DNA of 45,122 nt from Mycobacterium colombiense. Its GTDB lineage: Bacteria > Actinomycetota > Actinomycetes > Mycobacteriales > Mycobacteriaceae. The notes beneath the pieces are model-generated. The model was not told the DNA's origin. It made no database searches and was given only the letters and a program-made list of their open reading frames with translations. The translations under genes were made by a program, and so were the position numbers. Shown piece by piece: positions 30,507 to 38,629 of the stretch (positions are counted from its first letter, which is position 1; every line of letters starts with the position of its first letter). The stretch covers positions 1 to 45,122 of the forward strand of contig NZ_LZKI01000169.1 of the NCBI RefSeq assembly GCF_001672755.1. Direction: 5' to 3'.

Positions 30507-31910
30507 ATGGACCACCAGGTCGTGCAAGTCATCTCACCACATACCGAGGAACCCATCGCCGAGGTCGATGCGGCCGGACCCGACGACGTCGACGCCGCCG
30601 TCGCCGCCGCGCGCACGGCCTTGACCTCGGCGCCGTGGGCACGCAGCGAGCCGCCGGAACGGATCGCGGCCATCCGGCGCCTGGCCGACATCTACGACAG
30701 ACGCCGTCTTGAGATGGCCGACATCATCACCGCCGAGATCGGCGCCCCGACCAGCTTCGCCCAGCGCGCGCAGGTCGGCCTGCCCGCATTCATGATCCGT
30801 GCGTTCTGCGACCTGGCCGAGCGACACCAATGGCAGGAGACCAGGCCGGGGTTCTTCGGCAGCGACGTCCTGGTCCACAAAGAGCCCGTCGGCGTCGTCG
30901 CGGCGATCGTCCCCTGGAACATGCCGCAATTTCTGATCATCACCAAACTGGTGCCGGCGCTGCTGGCCGGCTGCACCGTCGTCCTCAAGCCTGCGCCCGA
31001 AAGCCCCTTGGACGCACTACTTTTGGGCGAGATGCTCGACGAGGCGGGCCTGCCACCCGGCGTGGTCAGCGTGCTCCCGGGCGACGCCGCGCTCGGCGCC
31101 TACCTCGTCGCCCACCGCGGAGTCGACAAGGTGTCCTTCACCGGCTCCACCACGGCCGGCCGCGCCGTCGCCGCGGCCTGCGCCGCCAACCTGACCAAGG
31201 TCAGCCTCGAACTCGGCGGCAAGTCGGCGGCGCTGGTTCTCGACGACGCCGCGCCGGACAAGGTCGCCGCCGGGGTGCGATCGGCCAGCCTGTCCAACAG
31301 CGGCCAGATCTGCAATGCGCTGACGCGCGTGCTGGTGCCCCATGCGCGCCACGACGAATACGTCGACGCGCTCGCCGCCGAGATGAACAGCCTTCGCGTC
31401 GGCGACCCCAGCGATCCCAAGACCCAGCTCGGTCCCCTGGTGTCGCGACGCCAGCAGCAGCGCGTTCGCGACTACATCCGGGTCGGCCACGACGAGGGGG
31501 CGCGATTGATCCTCGGCGGCGCCGACATGCCCGACGGGCTCGACCGCGGCTGGTACGTCCGACCCACCCTGTTCGCGGCCGCCGACAACGCGATGCGCAT
31601 CGCGCGCGAAGAGATCTTCGGACCGGTCATCACGGTCATCCCCTACCGCGACGAGGAGCAGGCAGTCGAGATCGCCAACGATTCCGACTACGGATTGGCC
31701 GGATCGGTCTGGGGCAACGACACGGACCGGGCCCTGGCACTGGCCACGCGGATCCGCACCGGCACACTCGGCATCAACCAGGGCTACACGATGGATCCGT
31801 TTGCGCCCTTCGGCGGCGTCAAGGCAAGCGGTTACGGCCGAGAGCTCGGGCCCGAAGGGCTCGACGGCTACCTCGAGACGAAATCGATCGCGATCGCGCC
31901 GGGCGGCTAG
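30507..31910 (+). CDS. aldehyde dehydrogenase family protein
   Basis: A 467-residue NAD(P)-dependent aldehyde dehydrogenase. Catalytic Cys269 is in SNSGQICNAL and the general-base Glu235 in VSLELGGKSA; the spacing of 34 residues is normal. The cofactor site FTGSTTAGRAV, the VPWNMPQF active-site Asn and the C-terminal PFGGVKASGYGREL are all present. ATG at 30507 follows GGGAGG by five bases. It oxidises an aldehyde to an acid, the usual fate of a hydroxylated side chain or ring-cleavage product. It diverges from Rieske-2 and shares operator site B, so it is very likely part of the same pathway, although transcribed alone. Confidence 0.92.
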   Translation: MDHQVVQVISPHTEEPIAEVDAAGPDDVDAAVAAARTALTSAPWARSEPPERIAAIRRLADIYDRRRLEMADIITAEIGAPTSFAQRAQVGLPAFMIRAFCDLAERHQWQETRPGFFGSDVLVHKEPVGVVAAIVPWNMPQFLIITKLVPALLAGCTVVLKPAPESPLDALLLGEMLDEAGLPPGVVSVLPGDAALGAYLVAHRGVDKVSFTGSTTAGRAVAAACAANLTKVSLELGGKSAALVLDDAAPDKVAAGVRSASLSNSGQICNALTRVLVPHARHDEYVDALAAEMNSLRVGDPSDPKTQLGPLVSRRQQQRVRDYIRVGHDEGARLILGGADMPDGLDRGWYVRPTLFAAADNAMRIAREEIFGPVITVIPYRDEEQAVEIANDSDYGLAGSVWGNDTDRALALATRIRTGTLGINQGYTMDPFAPFGGVKASGYGRELGPEGLDGYLETKSIAIAPGG

Positions 31911-31914
31911 GTAA

Positions 31915-32193
31915 CTAGCTGGTCTCGCTGGCGACGTAGACGGCGACGTACCCGATCGGGATGCCAGTGCAGGTCGCGATGCATTCGCGTGCCGCCAGCT
32001 CCACCGTGGCCCGGCTGCCGGCGCGAGTGGCCCTGCCGATCTCGGGTATCCGGATGATCCATCCGTCCGCGTCGCGAGTGATTTCGACATCGAAGCACTG
32101 GCCGACCATCGGACACTTCACGCGGGGAGCGACCCGCTGACGGCGGGCGCTGCGCAACGATTGACGGCGCAGCAGAGTGGGCTGAACAGACAT
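31915..32193 (-). CDS. small HicB-like protein, function unknown
   Basis: A 92-residue protein. After a basic N-terminus (LLRRQSLRSARRQRVAPRVK) comes a region resembling the HicB antitoxin fold: VEITRDADGWIIRIPEIG, then RATRAGSRATVELAARECIATC, the pattern strand-strand-turn-helix of HicB-type RNase H-like domains. No HicA toxin gene is adjacent, so it would be an orphan. A CPMVGQC pair near residue 30 and two further cysteines (ECIATC) could bind metal. ATG at 32193 is chosen because AGGAAA lies seven to eight bases upstream. It is 120 bases downstream of the cyclase gene on the same strand and may be co-transcribed with it. Confidence 0.6.
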   Translation of the reverse strand: MSVQPTLLRRQSLRSARRQRVAPRVKCPMVGQCFDVEITRDADGWIIRIPEIGRATRAGSRATVELAARECIATCTGIPIGYVAVYVASETS

Positions 32194-32313
32194 GGCTGCT
32201 TTCCTGAGTCGCGAACGAACCGCGGGCAAGACTAATCCGCATCGAGGCGAAAACCTAATCGGCGGTCTCAGCCGGATAACGGCGAACCTGCCCTCACTGC
32301 GGCTGGTGTCCCG

Positions 32314-33402
32314 TTACCCGCCGCAGGGCTCGACTTCCTTGTTGCGCCGCACCGTTCGGCGGTGCGATGAGTTCGGATCGTCCGGGTCAATCGTGAGCGG
32401 CTCGACGCGATTCCGTCCGTTGGATTTGGCGCGATAAAGAGCCTCGTCGGCGCGGCTGACGAGCCCGTCGACGGACTCGCCCGCGGCCGCGATCGCATAG
32501 CCGACGCTGCACGTGACCGGAATGGAGTGCTGACCGAACCGGACGGGGGTGTCGGCCTGGGTCGCCCGGATTCGCTCGGCCATGGCGGCCACGTCGTCCG
32601 ACTCGGCATCGGTCACGAGGACCAGAAACTCCTCGCCACCGATCCGCCCGACGGCATCCACGGACCTGATCGATGCGCGCAGGCGTTCCGCACTCACCCG
32701 CAACACCTCGTCGCCCGCCGGATGGCCATAGGTGTCGTTGACCGCCTTGAAGTGATCCAGGTCGATGAGCAGTGCGGCCAGCTGTGCGCCGTCGTCGGCC
32801 CTGAGTCGCTCGGTTTCGGCGATCTCGAAGACGGCGCGCCGGTTCCAAAGACGGGTCAGCACATCGACGTTCGCCTTCATCTGGAGCTCGTCGTTGACGC
32901 GCGCGAGCGCGAGTTGCGTTTCCGACATCCGGGCGACCTGCAACTCCTGCTCGGCCATCGCGGCGAGATCGCGGAGCGAGCGATGCGCGTCGGGATCGAA
33001 ATCGCGGGGCTCGGTGTCACCGATGCAGAGCACGCCGACGCGTTCACCCTCGAAGCTCAACGACACCCCGACGTAGAACACCCAGGTATTGGCAAAGCCG
33101 CTGTCGCACACCCGCGGATCGGTGCGCGCATCTCGGACGACGAAGATCTCGTCGTCGAGCACGGTGTGGTGGCAGTACGAGTCACAACGCGGCCCCTCGA
33201 AACCGTCGAACCCCTGCGCACTTTTCAGCCAGGCGAGCTTCTCGCCGACGATGTCGATGACCGCCATCGGAACATCGAACAGACGTCGCGCCAGTCGCGT
33301 GATCCTGTCGAACCGCTCTTCGGCGGGTGTTCCCAGCAAATCGACCCGTCGCACAGCGGTCATGCGCTGCTCTTCGGTCGGTGCATACGCTGCTTCAGGC
33401 AT
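32314..33402 (-). CDS. GAF-GGDEF diguanylate cyclase
   Basis: A 362-residue signalling protein with an N-terminal GAF domain (about 20-150: FDVPMAVIDIVGEK, DSYCHHTVLDD, ILCIGD-like strand VGVLCIGDTEP), a coiled linker helix (150-175) and a GGDEF domain. The active site is GGEEF at 255-259, the GGDEF variant that is still catalytic. The inhibitory I-site RxxD (Arg246-Asp249) lies five residues before it, so product inhibition by c-di-GMP is expected. The usual DxLTxLxNRR start is VDVLTRLWNRRAV. It makes c-di-GMP from two GTP; the GAF ligand is unknown (the C-x3-C-HH segment around 73-79 might sense redox or metal). ATG at 33402; an upstream TTG is less likely. Confidence 0.88.
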   Translation of the reverse strand: MPEAAYAPTEEQRMTAVRRVDLLGTPAEERFDRITRLARRLFDVPMAVIDIVGEKLAWLKSAQGFDGFEGPRCDSYCHHTVLDDEIFVVRDARTDPRVCDSGFANTWVFYVGVSLSFEGERVGVLCIGDTEPRDFDPDAHRSLRDLAAMAEQELQVARMSETQLALARVNDELQMKANVDVLTRLWNRRAVFEIAETERLRADDGAQLAALLIDLDHFKAVNDTYGHPAGDEVLRVSAERLRASIRSVDAVGRIGGEEFLVLVTDAESDDVAAMAERIRATQADTPVRFGQHSIPVTCSVGYAIAAAGESVDGLVSRADEALYRAKSNGRNRVEPLTIDPDDPNSSHRRTVRRNKEVEPCGG

Positions 33403-33500
33403 CTGTCGTCCGGCCAACCTTGGTCAATGGGCGATCAGAGCATCCTAAAGACCGCCACGACGTTCCGGTGCGATAACAGGCGGCGTCCATCCGGCTATGA

Positions 33501-33516
33501 TGTGATCTAGACCACA
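33501..33516. promoter_or_regulatory. CRP-type site TGTGATCTAGACCACA
   Basis: It matches the CRP consensus TGTGA-N6-TCACA except for C in place of T at the 12th base. It lies 44-59 bases before the small membrane protein start at 33560. M. tuberculosis Rv3676 (CRP) binds this class of site, so cAMP-dependent control is plausible. It is upstream on the other side of the cyclase gene as well (99 bases from its ATG). Confidence 0.5.
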
Positions 33517-33559
33517 CATGGCCTGGGTATGTTGCGGGCGTCACACCTAAGGAGATTTC

Positions 33560-33775
33560 ATGGTTGGCGTGGATCGCTCTCGAAAGTCCGTCATCGCGCC
33601 CCGCGCCGGCGCGGCGGTCAATTCACACCGTCTGCTCGTCGCCTTTCTGACTGTCACCGTGCTCATCTGCGCGATCGTGGGCGCCATCGCGGCCGCGGCC
33701 ATGGGACAAACCACGGCCGCGCTCCTCATCGCGCTTGTGGCCGGTGGGTGGTTCTCGGCCGCTGTTTTGTGCTGA
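33560..33775 (+). CDS. small membrane protein, two hydrophobic segments
   Basis: A 71-residue protein with a basic soluble start (MVGVDRSRKSVIAPRAG) and two hydrophobic stretches, LLVAFLTVTVLICAIVGAIA and TTAALLIALVAGGWFSAAV, ending in a cysteine. The ATG is well supported: AAGGAG is five bases upstream. No family is recognised. A CRP-type palindrome precedes it, and it converges on the large unknown gene 23 bases away. Confidence 0.62.
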   Translation: MVGVDRSRKSVIAPRAGAAVNSHRLLVAFLTVTVLICAIVGAIAAAAMGQTTAALLIALVAGGWFSAAVLC

Positions 33776-33798
33776 CCACCAAGAAGGGTCGCGGCTAC

Positions 33799-35940
33799 CT
33801 ACGGCGAATCCCGCTCGTCGCAGTGTGGAAGCCGGCGCAATAGGCCGGGATCACTCGGCACGCACAGGCGACGTCGTCCGTCCTCGTCGGTGTCAACGCC
33901 GACCGGCATCTCGTGGCCGCCCGCTTCGGCCGGATCGACAACAAGCTGCAGTTCATCGGAGTCCACGAACAACACGGCATCATCGTGCGACAACCGCCAC
34001 GGGTGGCCATCGGTGGGCCATCGGCCGCCGATGGCCCGAATCTCGTCGAGCTCACCTGCCTCACCCTCGTCCGCAACGGCCTCGACGCAATCGATCCACA
34101 ATTTCGCCGGCACCGGACGGAAGTACACCGCGAGGCGTTGGCGGTTGAGATCGAGGTCGACCGGCATCCCGATCGGTGGAAGCGATGTGCCCTCGGGTTG
34201 ATCGTTCAGCGATTTCTTCACCTGACGAGAACCGATGCCGGTGCCGAACCAGTCGATCGTGAGGACGGTGGTGATGTATTGAGCGATCGCCAGGGTCAAC
34301 AAACCGCCCGCCCCGGCGGCTCCAACTCCCGCGGCCCCCGCCACCCAGGTCACCGGCAGCGCTAGCAGACCGATGACAGCCGCCGCACCCGCAGCCGTGG
34401 CCACTTTGCCGGCGGCGGTCAGGCTGAAGTCCGCATTGACGTCGGGCTCGGAGTTCTGCGCCGGTCGCACCCCCACGGTTCGCGGTAGCCGATCGAATCG
34501 CTCGCGAACTCGCTTGACTTCGGCCTCGTATTCCTCGGTGCTGAGGTGACCGGCGCGCTTCTTCTGACCGGCCAGACTCAGCGTCTGCTCGAGAAGCTCG
34601 ATGCTGTCTACGTCCTCTCGTAGCAGCTCTTTCTCCTTCGGGTCGCGAGGAATGCCGCCAAGGCCCATGTCGTACGTCACCTTGAACGTCGCCTCGAAGT
34701 CGTACAGCGTGGTGTCTGCGCTGACGGTGCCGTCGACGACCAGTCGGCCGTCCTCGGTTCGCGGGACGATATCGGCGCTGAGAGCGTCGAGACTGCGGTC
34801 CTGTCCGCCGATGCTGATGGTCTTCGGGCCTACCAACGCGCACGGCGCGTCGGGGTCGAAATCGCTCTCGTCGAGATCAAAACTGTTCATCACGGTGTCA
34901 CGGACCTGCCGCAGAATGCTCCACCCGGTGGCGGCCAAAGCCGCTCTCTCCCGAGGATTTTCGGCAAGGACGGATGCGGGCAGCTCCTCACCGGGCGGCA
35001 ATTCGCGCAGCGTCTGCAGTTGCACCACCATGGATTCCTCGGTGACTTGCATGGACGGCGGGCCTACGTCAAAGCGCTGCACCACGGCGTCGAGCTCCTT
35101 GACCGTGCTGTCGTCGAGGGCCTCGGGGTCGACGTCCACCGGTGAGGGCAGTAACGCCTGAATCCCGTTGTCTCCCATTGCCTCCAGTTGCGGGCGGACC
35201 GCCTCCGCGATCTGGGCGGCAAGCGAGTCGAGTACCCTTGTCCTGGCTTCATCGTCGGACAGGCCGGGGTGCTGCAGCTTCTCCAGGTTCACCATCAGCT
35301 CCCCGGCGATGCTGTGGGTAATCCAATACGCCTCGGCGTAGTCGAGTTCCCAGCTGATCCGCGGGTCTTGTCCGTTAAGAACCGTGACACCGCCCTCGCG
35401 CCGCTCGACGTGCGGACCGAACAGCCACCCGGCGTACTGGTCGGGCACCGGGCCGGCCACCAGAGCGGGAGCATCCTGGGATGTGAAGTTCAGTGCGATC
35501 GTCTGCTTGCCCGGCTCTAGCTGGTGGGGTTCGAGCTGATCGTGGATTGTCAACCGCCCGAACAGCGGAATCTCGTTGTACGCGATCTCGCGCGACTCTC
35601 CGGCACGCGGACCGTCGGGGATCGTGATAGTTGCCGGGGGCAGCGACACCAGCGGGATGCAGGTGACCGAATCGATCACGATCTTGGAATCGAAGATCAC
35701 CAGATCAATTGCGAAGTGCCGCAGCGGGTCGCGAACCTCACCGTCGGACTCCTCCTGCCACAGCCGCTGACGGGAGTCGAGGACGAACCAGACGCGATCC
35801 ACGGTGATGTCAAGGGTCGCCGTGGCGGAGTAGCCGGCGCCGTCGACGGATTGCGTGTACTTGTCGCCGCTGAACATCTCGACCGTCTGGTCCTGCACGC
35901 GTTCGCGATGAATTTCGATGATCGTGTCGGGACGATGCAT
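33799..35940 (-). CDS. large membrane-associated protein of unknown function
   Basis: A 713-residue protein I cannot assign. The N-terminal 230 residues look beta-rich (SATATLDITVDRVWFVLDSR, DLVIFDSKIVIDSVTCIPLV), the middle is mixed with many acidic loops (FDLDESDFDPDAPC), and residues about 505-555 form an Ala/Gly-rich hydrophobic block (AAVIGLLALPVTWVAGAAGV, then LLTLAIAQYITTVLT) that could make one or two membrane helices. After that comes a soluble domain with RLAVYFRPVPAKLWIDC. The repeated idea of amphipathic beta sheets plus FEATFKVTYDMGL recalls lipid-binding TULIP-type proteins, but this is only a guess. There is no signal peptide. ATG at 35940 lacks a clear ribosome site, so the start is uncertain. 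It has no operon partner. Confidence 0.6.
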   Translation of the reverse strand: MHRPDTIIEIHRERVQDQTVEMFSGDKYTQSVDGAGYSATATLDITVDRVWFVLDSRQRLWQEESDGEVRDPLRHFAIDLVIFDSKIVIDSVTCIPLVSLPPATITIPDGPRAGESREIAYNEIPLFGRLTIHDQLEPHQLEPGKQTIALNFTSQDAPALVAGPVPDQYAGWLFGPHVERREGGVTVLNGQDPRISWELDYAEAYWITHSIAGELMVNLEKLQHPGLSDDEARTRVLDSLAAQIAEAVRPQLEAMGDNGIQALLPSPVDVDPEALDDSTVKELDAVVQRFDVGPPSMQVTEESMVVQLQTLRELPPGEELPASVLAENPRERAALAATGWSILRQVRDTVMNSFDLDESDFDPDAPCALVGPKTISIGGQDRSLDALSADIVPRTEDGRLVVDGTVSADTTLYDFEATFKVTYDMGLGGIPRDPKEKELLREDVDSIELLEQTLSLAGQKKRAGHLSTEEYEAEVKRVRERFDRLPRTVGVRPAQNSEPDVNADFSLTAAGKVATAAGAAAVIGLLALPVTWVAGAAGVGAAGAGGLLTLAIAQYITTVLTIDWFGTGIGSRQVKKSLNDQPEGTSLPPIGMPVDLDLNRQRLAVYFRPVPAKLWIDCVEAVADEGEAGELDEIRAIGGRWPTDGHPWRLSHDDAVLFVDSDELQLVVDPAEAGGHEMPVGVDTDEDGRRRLCVPSDPGLLRRLPHCDERDSP

Positions 35941-35988
35941 GTGGTTGCTGTACCCAAAAAGGCGTGTCTCGAGTCGAGTCCGCCTTTG

Positions 35989-37206
35989 CTAATCCGGTCG
36001 GCTCGGCGGGAATTCGGCGCGCTTTTCGATGGCCTCCCGATAGGCATGGACCCGGCCCGGGATCGTACCGAGCACCGCGATGGTGCGGCCGTCCCGTCCG
36101 TAAGCGCCGACGAACTCCCCGACGCCCGAATTGCCTTCGATGATCTCGACAGCGTCGTAATCCGTTGGAACACCCAGCATCTGCAACTTGACGTCATATT
36201 GGTCGGACCAGAAATACGGCACCGCATCGAAGGCCTCGGCGTGCTCGGGCCCGGCCAGCAGTGTGCGTGCCGCTGCCTCGCCCTGACGCGCCGCGTCGTC
36301 CCAGTGTTCGGTGCGCAGATGGCGCTCATACAGCGGGTGCCACCAGCGCGCCACATCCCCGGCGGCGACCACATTGCCGTCGCCGGTGTCGCCCTCGGCG
36401 GCGCCGGTGGCATCGCAGACCACGCCGTCGTCCAGATGCAGACCCGAGCCTTCCAGCCAGCCCGTGGCGGGCGTAACACCCAGCCCGACAACGACGACGT
36501 CGGCTGGGACCTGCGAACCGTCGGTGAGTCGGACTGCTTCCACCCGCCCGTTCCCGCCGAACCCGTCGACGCCCACGCCGACGCGCAGGTCGACGCCGTG
36601 CTCGCGATGCAACTGCGCCCAGCAGGGCGCCAGCTCAGCGCCTAACGCTTGAGCCAGCGGCCCGGCGGCCTTCTCCACGAGCGTCACATCCAGCCCCAGC
36701 AATCGACAGGTTGCGGCGACCTCACTCCCGATGAACCCGCCCCCGATCACCACGACCCGTGGCCGCGAGCCGAGTCGCTCTCGAATGCGGAGACAATCCT
36801 CGACGGTCCGCAGCAGAAGCACGCCTTCGGGGACCTCGCCGCCCGGCCATTCCCGGGGTTGCGCGCCACTGGCGATGACGACTCCGTCAAAACCCAAGGA
36901 CAGGTTCTGGCCGTCGTCGAAAACCTGAACGGTACGTGCGGACATGTCCAGTCCAACTGCGGTTGCCCCTCTGAGCACCCGCGCATCCATGTCGAACTGC
37001 GGCGCCATATCGATGCCCGCTCGGTGCACCTGACCGCTGAGCAGCTTCTTCGACAACGGGGGCCGATGGTAGGGCGCCTGCCGCTCGGCGCCGACGATGG
37101 TCAGGGCGCCGTCGTAGCCGTCCCGTCGCAGCGTCTCCGCCGCCCGCGTCCCTGCCACACCGGCACCGATCACGACGACCTGCCGTAGCTGTCGATTTGC
37201 GGGCAT
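35989..37206 (-). CDS. FAD-dependent ferredoxin reductase (putidaredoxin reductase type)
   Basis: A 405-residue two-dinucleotide-domain flavoprotein: FAD site VVVIGAGVAGTRAAETLRR, the typical PYHRPPLSKKLL, NAD site VVVIGGGFIGSEVAATCRLLG, and the late VVAAGDVARWWHP that contacts FAD, followed by the small C-terminal interface domain. It moves electrons from NAD(P)H to a ferredoxin. ATG at 37206 is four bases after the ferredoxin stop and has GGAGG nine bases upstream within that gene. In the operon it follows a putative di-iron protein and a ferredoxin, giving a complete three-component electron chain. It could also reduce the lone ferredoxin at 21763. Confidence 0.92.
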   Translation of the reverse strand: MPANRQLRQVVVIGAGVAGTRAAETLRRDGYDGALTIVGAERQAPYHRPPLSKKLLSGQVHRAGIDMAPQFDMDARVLRGATAVGLDMSARTVQVFDDGQNLSLGFDGVVIASGAQPREWPGGEVPEGVLLLRTVEDCLRIRERLGSRPRVVVIGGGFIGSEVAATCRLLGLDVTLVEKAAGPLAQALGAELAPCWAQLHREHGVDLRVGVGVDGFGGNGRVEAVRLTDGSQVPADVVVVGLGVTPATGWLEGSGLHLDDGVVCDATGAAEGDTGDGNVVAAGDVARWWHPLYERHLRTEHWDDAARQGEAAARTLLAGPEHAEAFDAVPYFWSDQYDVKLQMLGVPTDYDAVEIIEGNSGVGEFVGAYGRDGRTIAVLGTIPGRVHAYREAIEKRAEFPPSRPD

Positions 37207-37210
37207 CGCG

Positions 37211-37399
37211 TCAGTCCTCCACCACGATCGCCTGGGTGGGGCACGACACTTCGGCGGCCTTCAACGGTCCGCGTAGCTCCCGCCGGGGCTGCTCTTGGAG
37301 CACGTGGAGCCCGTCCTCGCGCACGTCAAAAACTTCATGGCACAGGCTCATACAGACACCGTTTCCGTCGCAGGTGTCGAGATCCACTGAAACCTTCAT
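37211..37399 (-). CDS. 3Fe-4S type ferredoxin
   Basis: A 62-residue ferredoxin: Cys10 and Cys16 (DTCDGNGVCMSLCHEVF) and Cys53 before proline (VSCPTQAIVVED), the three-cysteine pattern of 3Fe-4S carriers. An additional Cys20, absent from the ferredoxin at 21763, leaves open a different cluster type. ATG at 37399 overlaps the previous gene's stop as ATGA and the gene ends four bases before the reductase. Its partner is therefore the FAD reductase downstream, and its client the upstream metal protein. Confidence 0.88.
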   Translation of the reverse strand: MKVSVDLDTCDGNGVCMSLCHEVFDVREDGLHVLQEQPRRELRGPLKAAEVSCPTQAIVVED

Positions 37400-38310
37400 C
37401 GGACTGCGACCTTTCCTTCCAGCTGAGCCCGTTCGCGGGCGGCCTTCGCCGCCGGCGACTTCTTGATGTACTCGACCGCCATCGTCGTGACCGCTTCGGG
37501 ACCCGGATGATGTGAAGGCCGCATGTACCTCGCGGGTTGCGTCACCATCAGCTGCCAAGGACCGGGCAGCTTGTATTCGCGGGCCGCACGCCACCAATCG
37601 CGCCAACGCCACTTCTGGTCGATGGTCGGATCGTGGGCCATCAGGTATTTCGCTCCGGCAATCCACCAGCCGTAAAACAGCGGGGTGGTCATCAGCATGG
37701 AGAAGGCCCTGATGAAGTAGTTGCCGCACACATGCTGGTAGACGTCGAACACCAGAGAACGGTGTTCGACCTCCTCGGCCCCGTGCCAGCGCAACAGATC
37801 CAGCATCATCGGATCGGTGCCGGCGTAATCCAGGCCGCGGTTCTGCAGCACCCATTGGCCCAACATCGCGGTGTAATGTTCCAGCGCTGCCACGTCGGCC
37901 AGACGCCGATACAGCCACCACCGCTTCATCGCCGGCGGAAACCACCTGGGCGGATCACCCAGCGCCACCGACAGCATTTTCCGGAGTCGCGAGGTGTACG
38001 GCTTGGTGTCGATGCCTTGTTCGGCCAAATGGTCCAGCACCACCTGGTGCGCCCAGGCATGCCAGGATTCCTGCTGGATGAACGGCTTGATCGCCGCCTC
38101 CAGCTCCGGGTCATCGACCAGGGACGATGCTTCCAGGACGGCCTTGATGAAGTGCCGCTCCCCTTCGGGAAGGAGCAGATGCAAGACGTTCATCATGTGC
38201 GTCGCGAACGGGTCGTCGGGCACCCAGTGCAGCGGCGTCTCGGACCAGTCGAATCGGACCATCCGGCGGTAGCGCGGGTGTCCCTCGTGGTGAAGTTGGA
38301 CCTCGGGCAT
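37396..38310 (-). CDS. PF10118-type metal protein, likely ferritin-like di-iron enzyme
   Basis: A 304-residue helical protein of the group usually annotated as metal-dependent hydrolase. It carries the ligand series of a ferritin-like di-iron site, in order: Glu51 (EGERHFI), Glu81-x2-His84 (QESWHAWAH), Glu144 (AALEHYTA) and Glu180-x2-His183 (EEVEHRSLVFD). That E...ExxH...E...ExxH series is the hallmark of di-iron oxygenases and desaturases. Because a ferredoxin and ferredoxin reductase follow in the same operon (ATGA overlap, then a 4-base gap), an oxygenase role is more likely than hydrolysis (inference). ATG at 38310 follows GGGAGGAG by six bases. A weakly hydrophobic segment (FSMLMTTPLFYGWWIAGA) may associate with membrane. 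Confidence 0.82.
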   Translation of the reverse strand: MPEVQLHHEGHPRYRRMVRFDWSETPLHWVPDDPFATHMMNVLHLLLPEGERHFIKAVLEASSLVDDPELEAAIKPFIQQESWHAWAHQVVLDHLAEQGIDTKPYTSRLRKMLSVALGDPPRWFPPAMKRWWLYRRLADVAALEHYTAMLGQWVLQNRGLDYAGTDPMMLDLLRWHGAEEVEHRSLVFDVYQHVCGNYFIRAFSMLMTTPLFYGWWIAGAKYLMAHDPTIDQKWRWRDWWRAAREYKLPGPWQLMVTQPARYMRPSHHPGPEAVTTMAVEYIKKSPAAKAARERAQLEGKVAVR

Positions 38311-38629
38311 CGAAAGCTCCTCCCGCCGACCGACCGTGCTTCGTCGGTCGATCCGTTTCTCCTTCGCAAGAAACAAGTTGACTTAAGGCCGAACCGGACT
38401 GAAGGCGCCGATTCGCTGCGAACAACCGTTCACTCGGCTGCGTACCCGCGCAAGCGGTCAGTCATGCGTGCCGGCGTCCCTTAATCGGCGCCGGGGTCCT
38501 CTCGCGCTTCCCCAATTCGCCGATAGGCCAGGCTCCTGAGATAGCCGTCGGCGCTGCGCGAGAAGGCTGGAGTAGTCCGGCCGGAAGCGGGTAGCCCTGC
38601 CGCAGAACCTCTTAGGCGAAAGGCCGCGG
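38311..38629. other. 319-bp divergent intergenic region
   Basis: No coding potential with a plausible start and ribosome site is seen. It holds the promoter side of the di-iron operon (minus strand) and of the DUF4383-like gene (plus strand). The only structured element I see is CAAGTTGACTTAAG (about 38373-38386), in which AAGT and ACTT arms flank TG; on the minus strand it is 60-75 bases before the di-iron gene start and could be an operator. Confidence 0.4.

Noticed and set aside
31915..32193. Complete HicAB toxin-antitoxin system
   Set aside because: No HicA-like toxin gene is present on either side.
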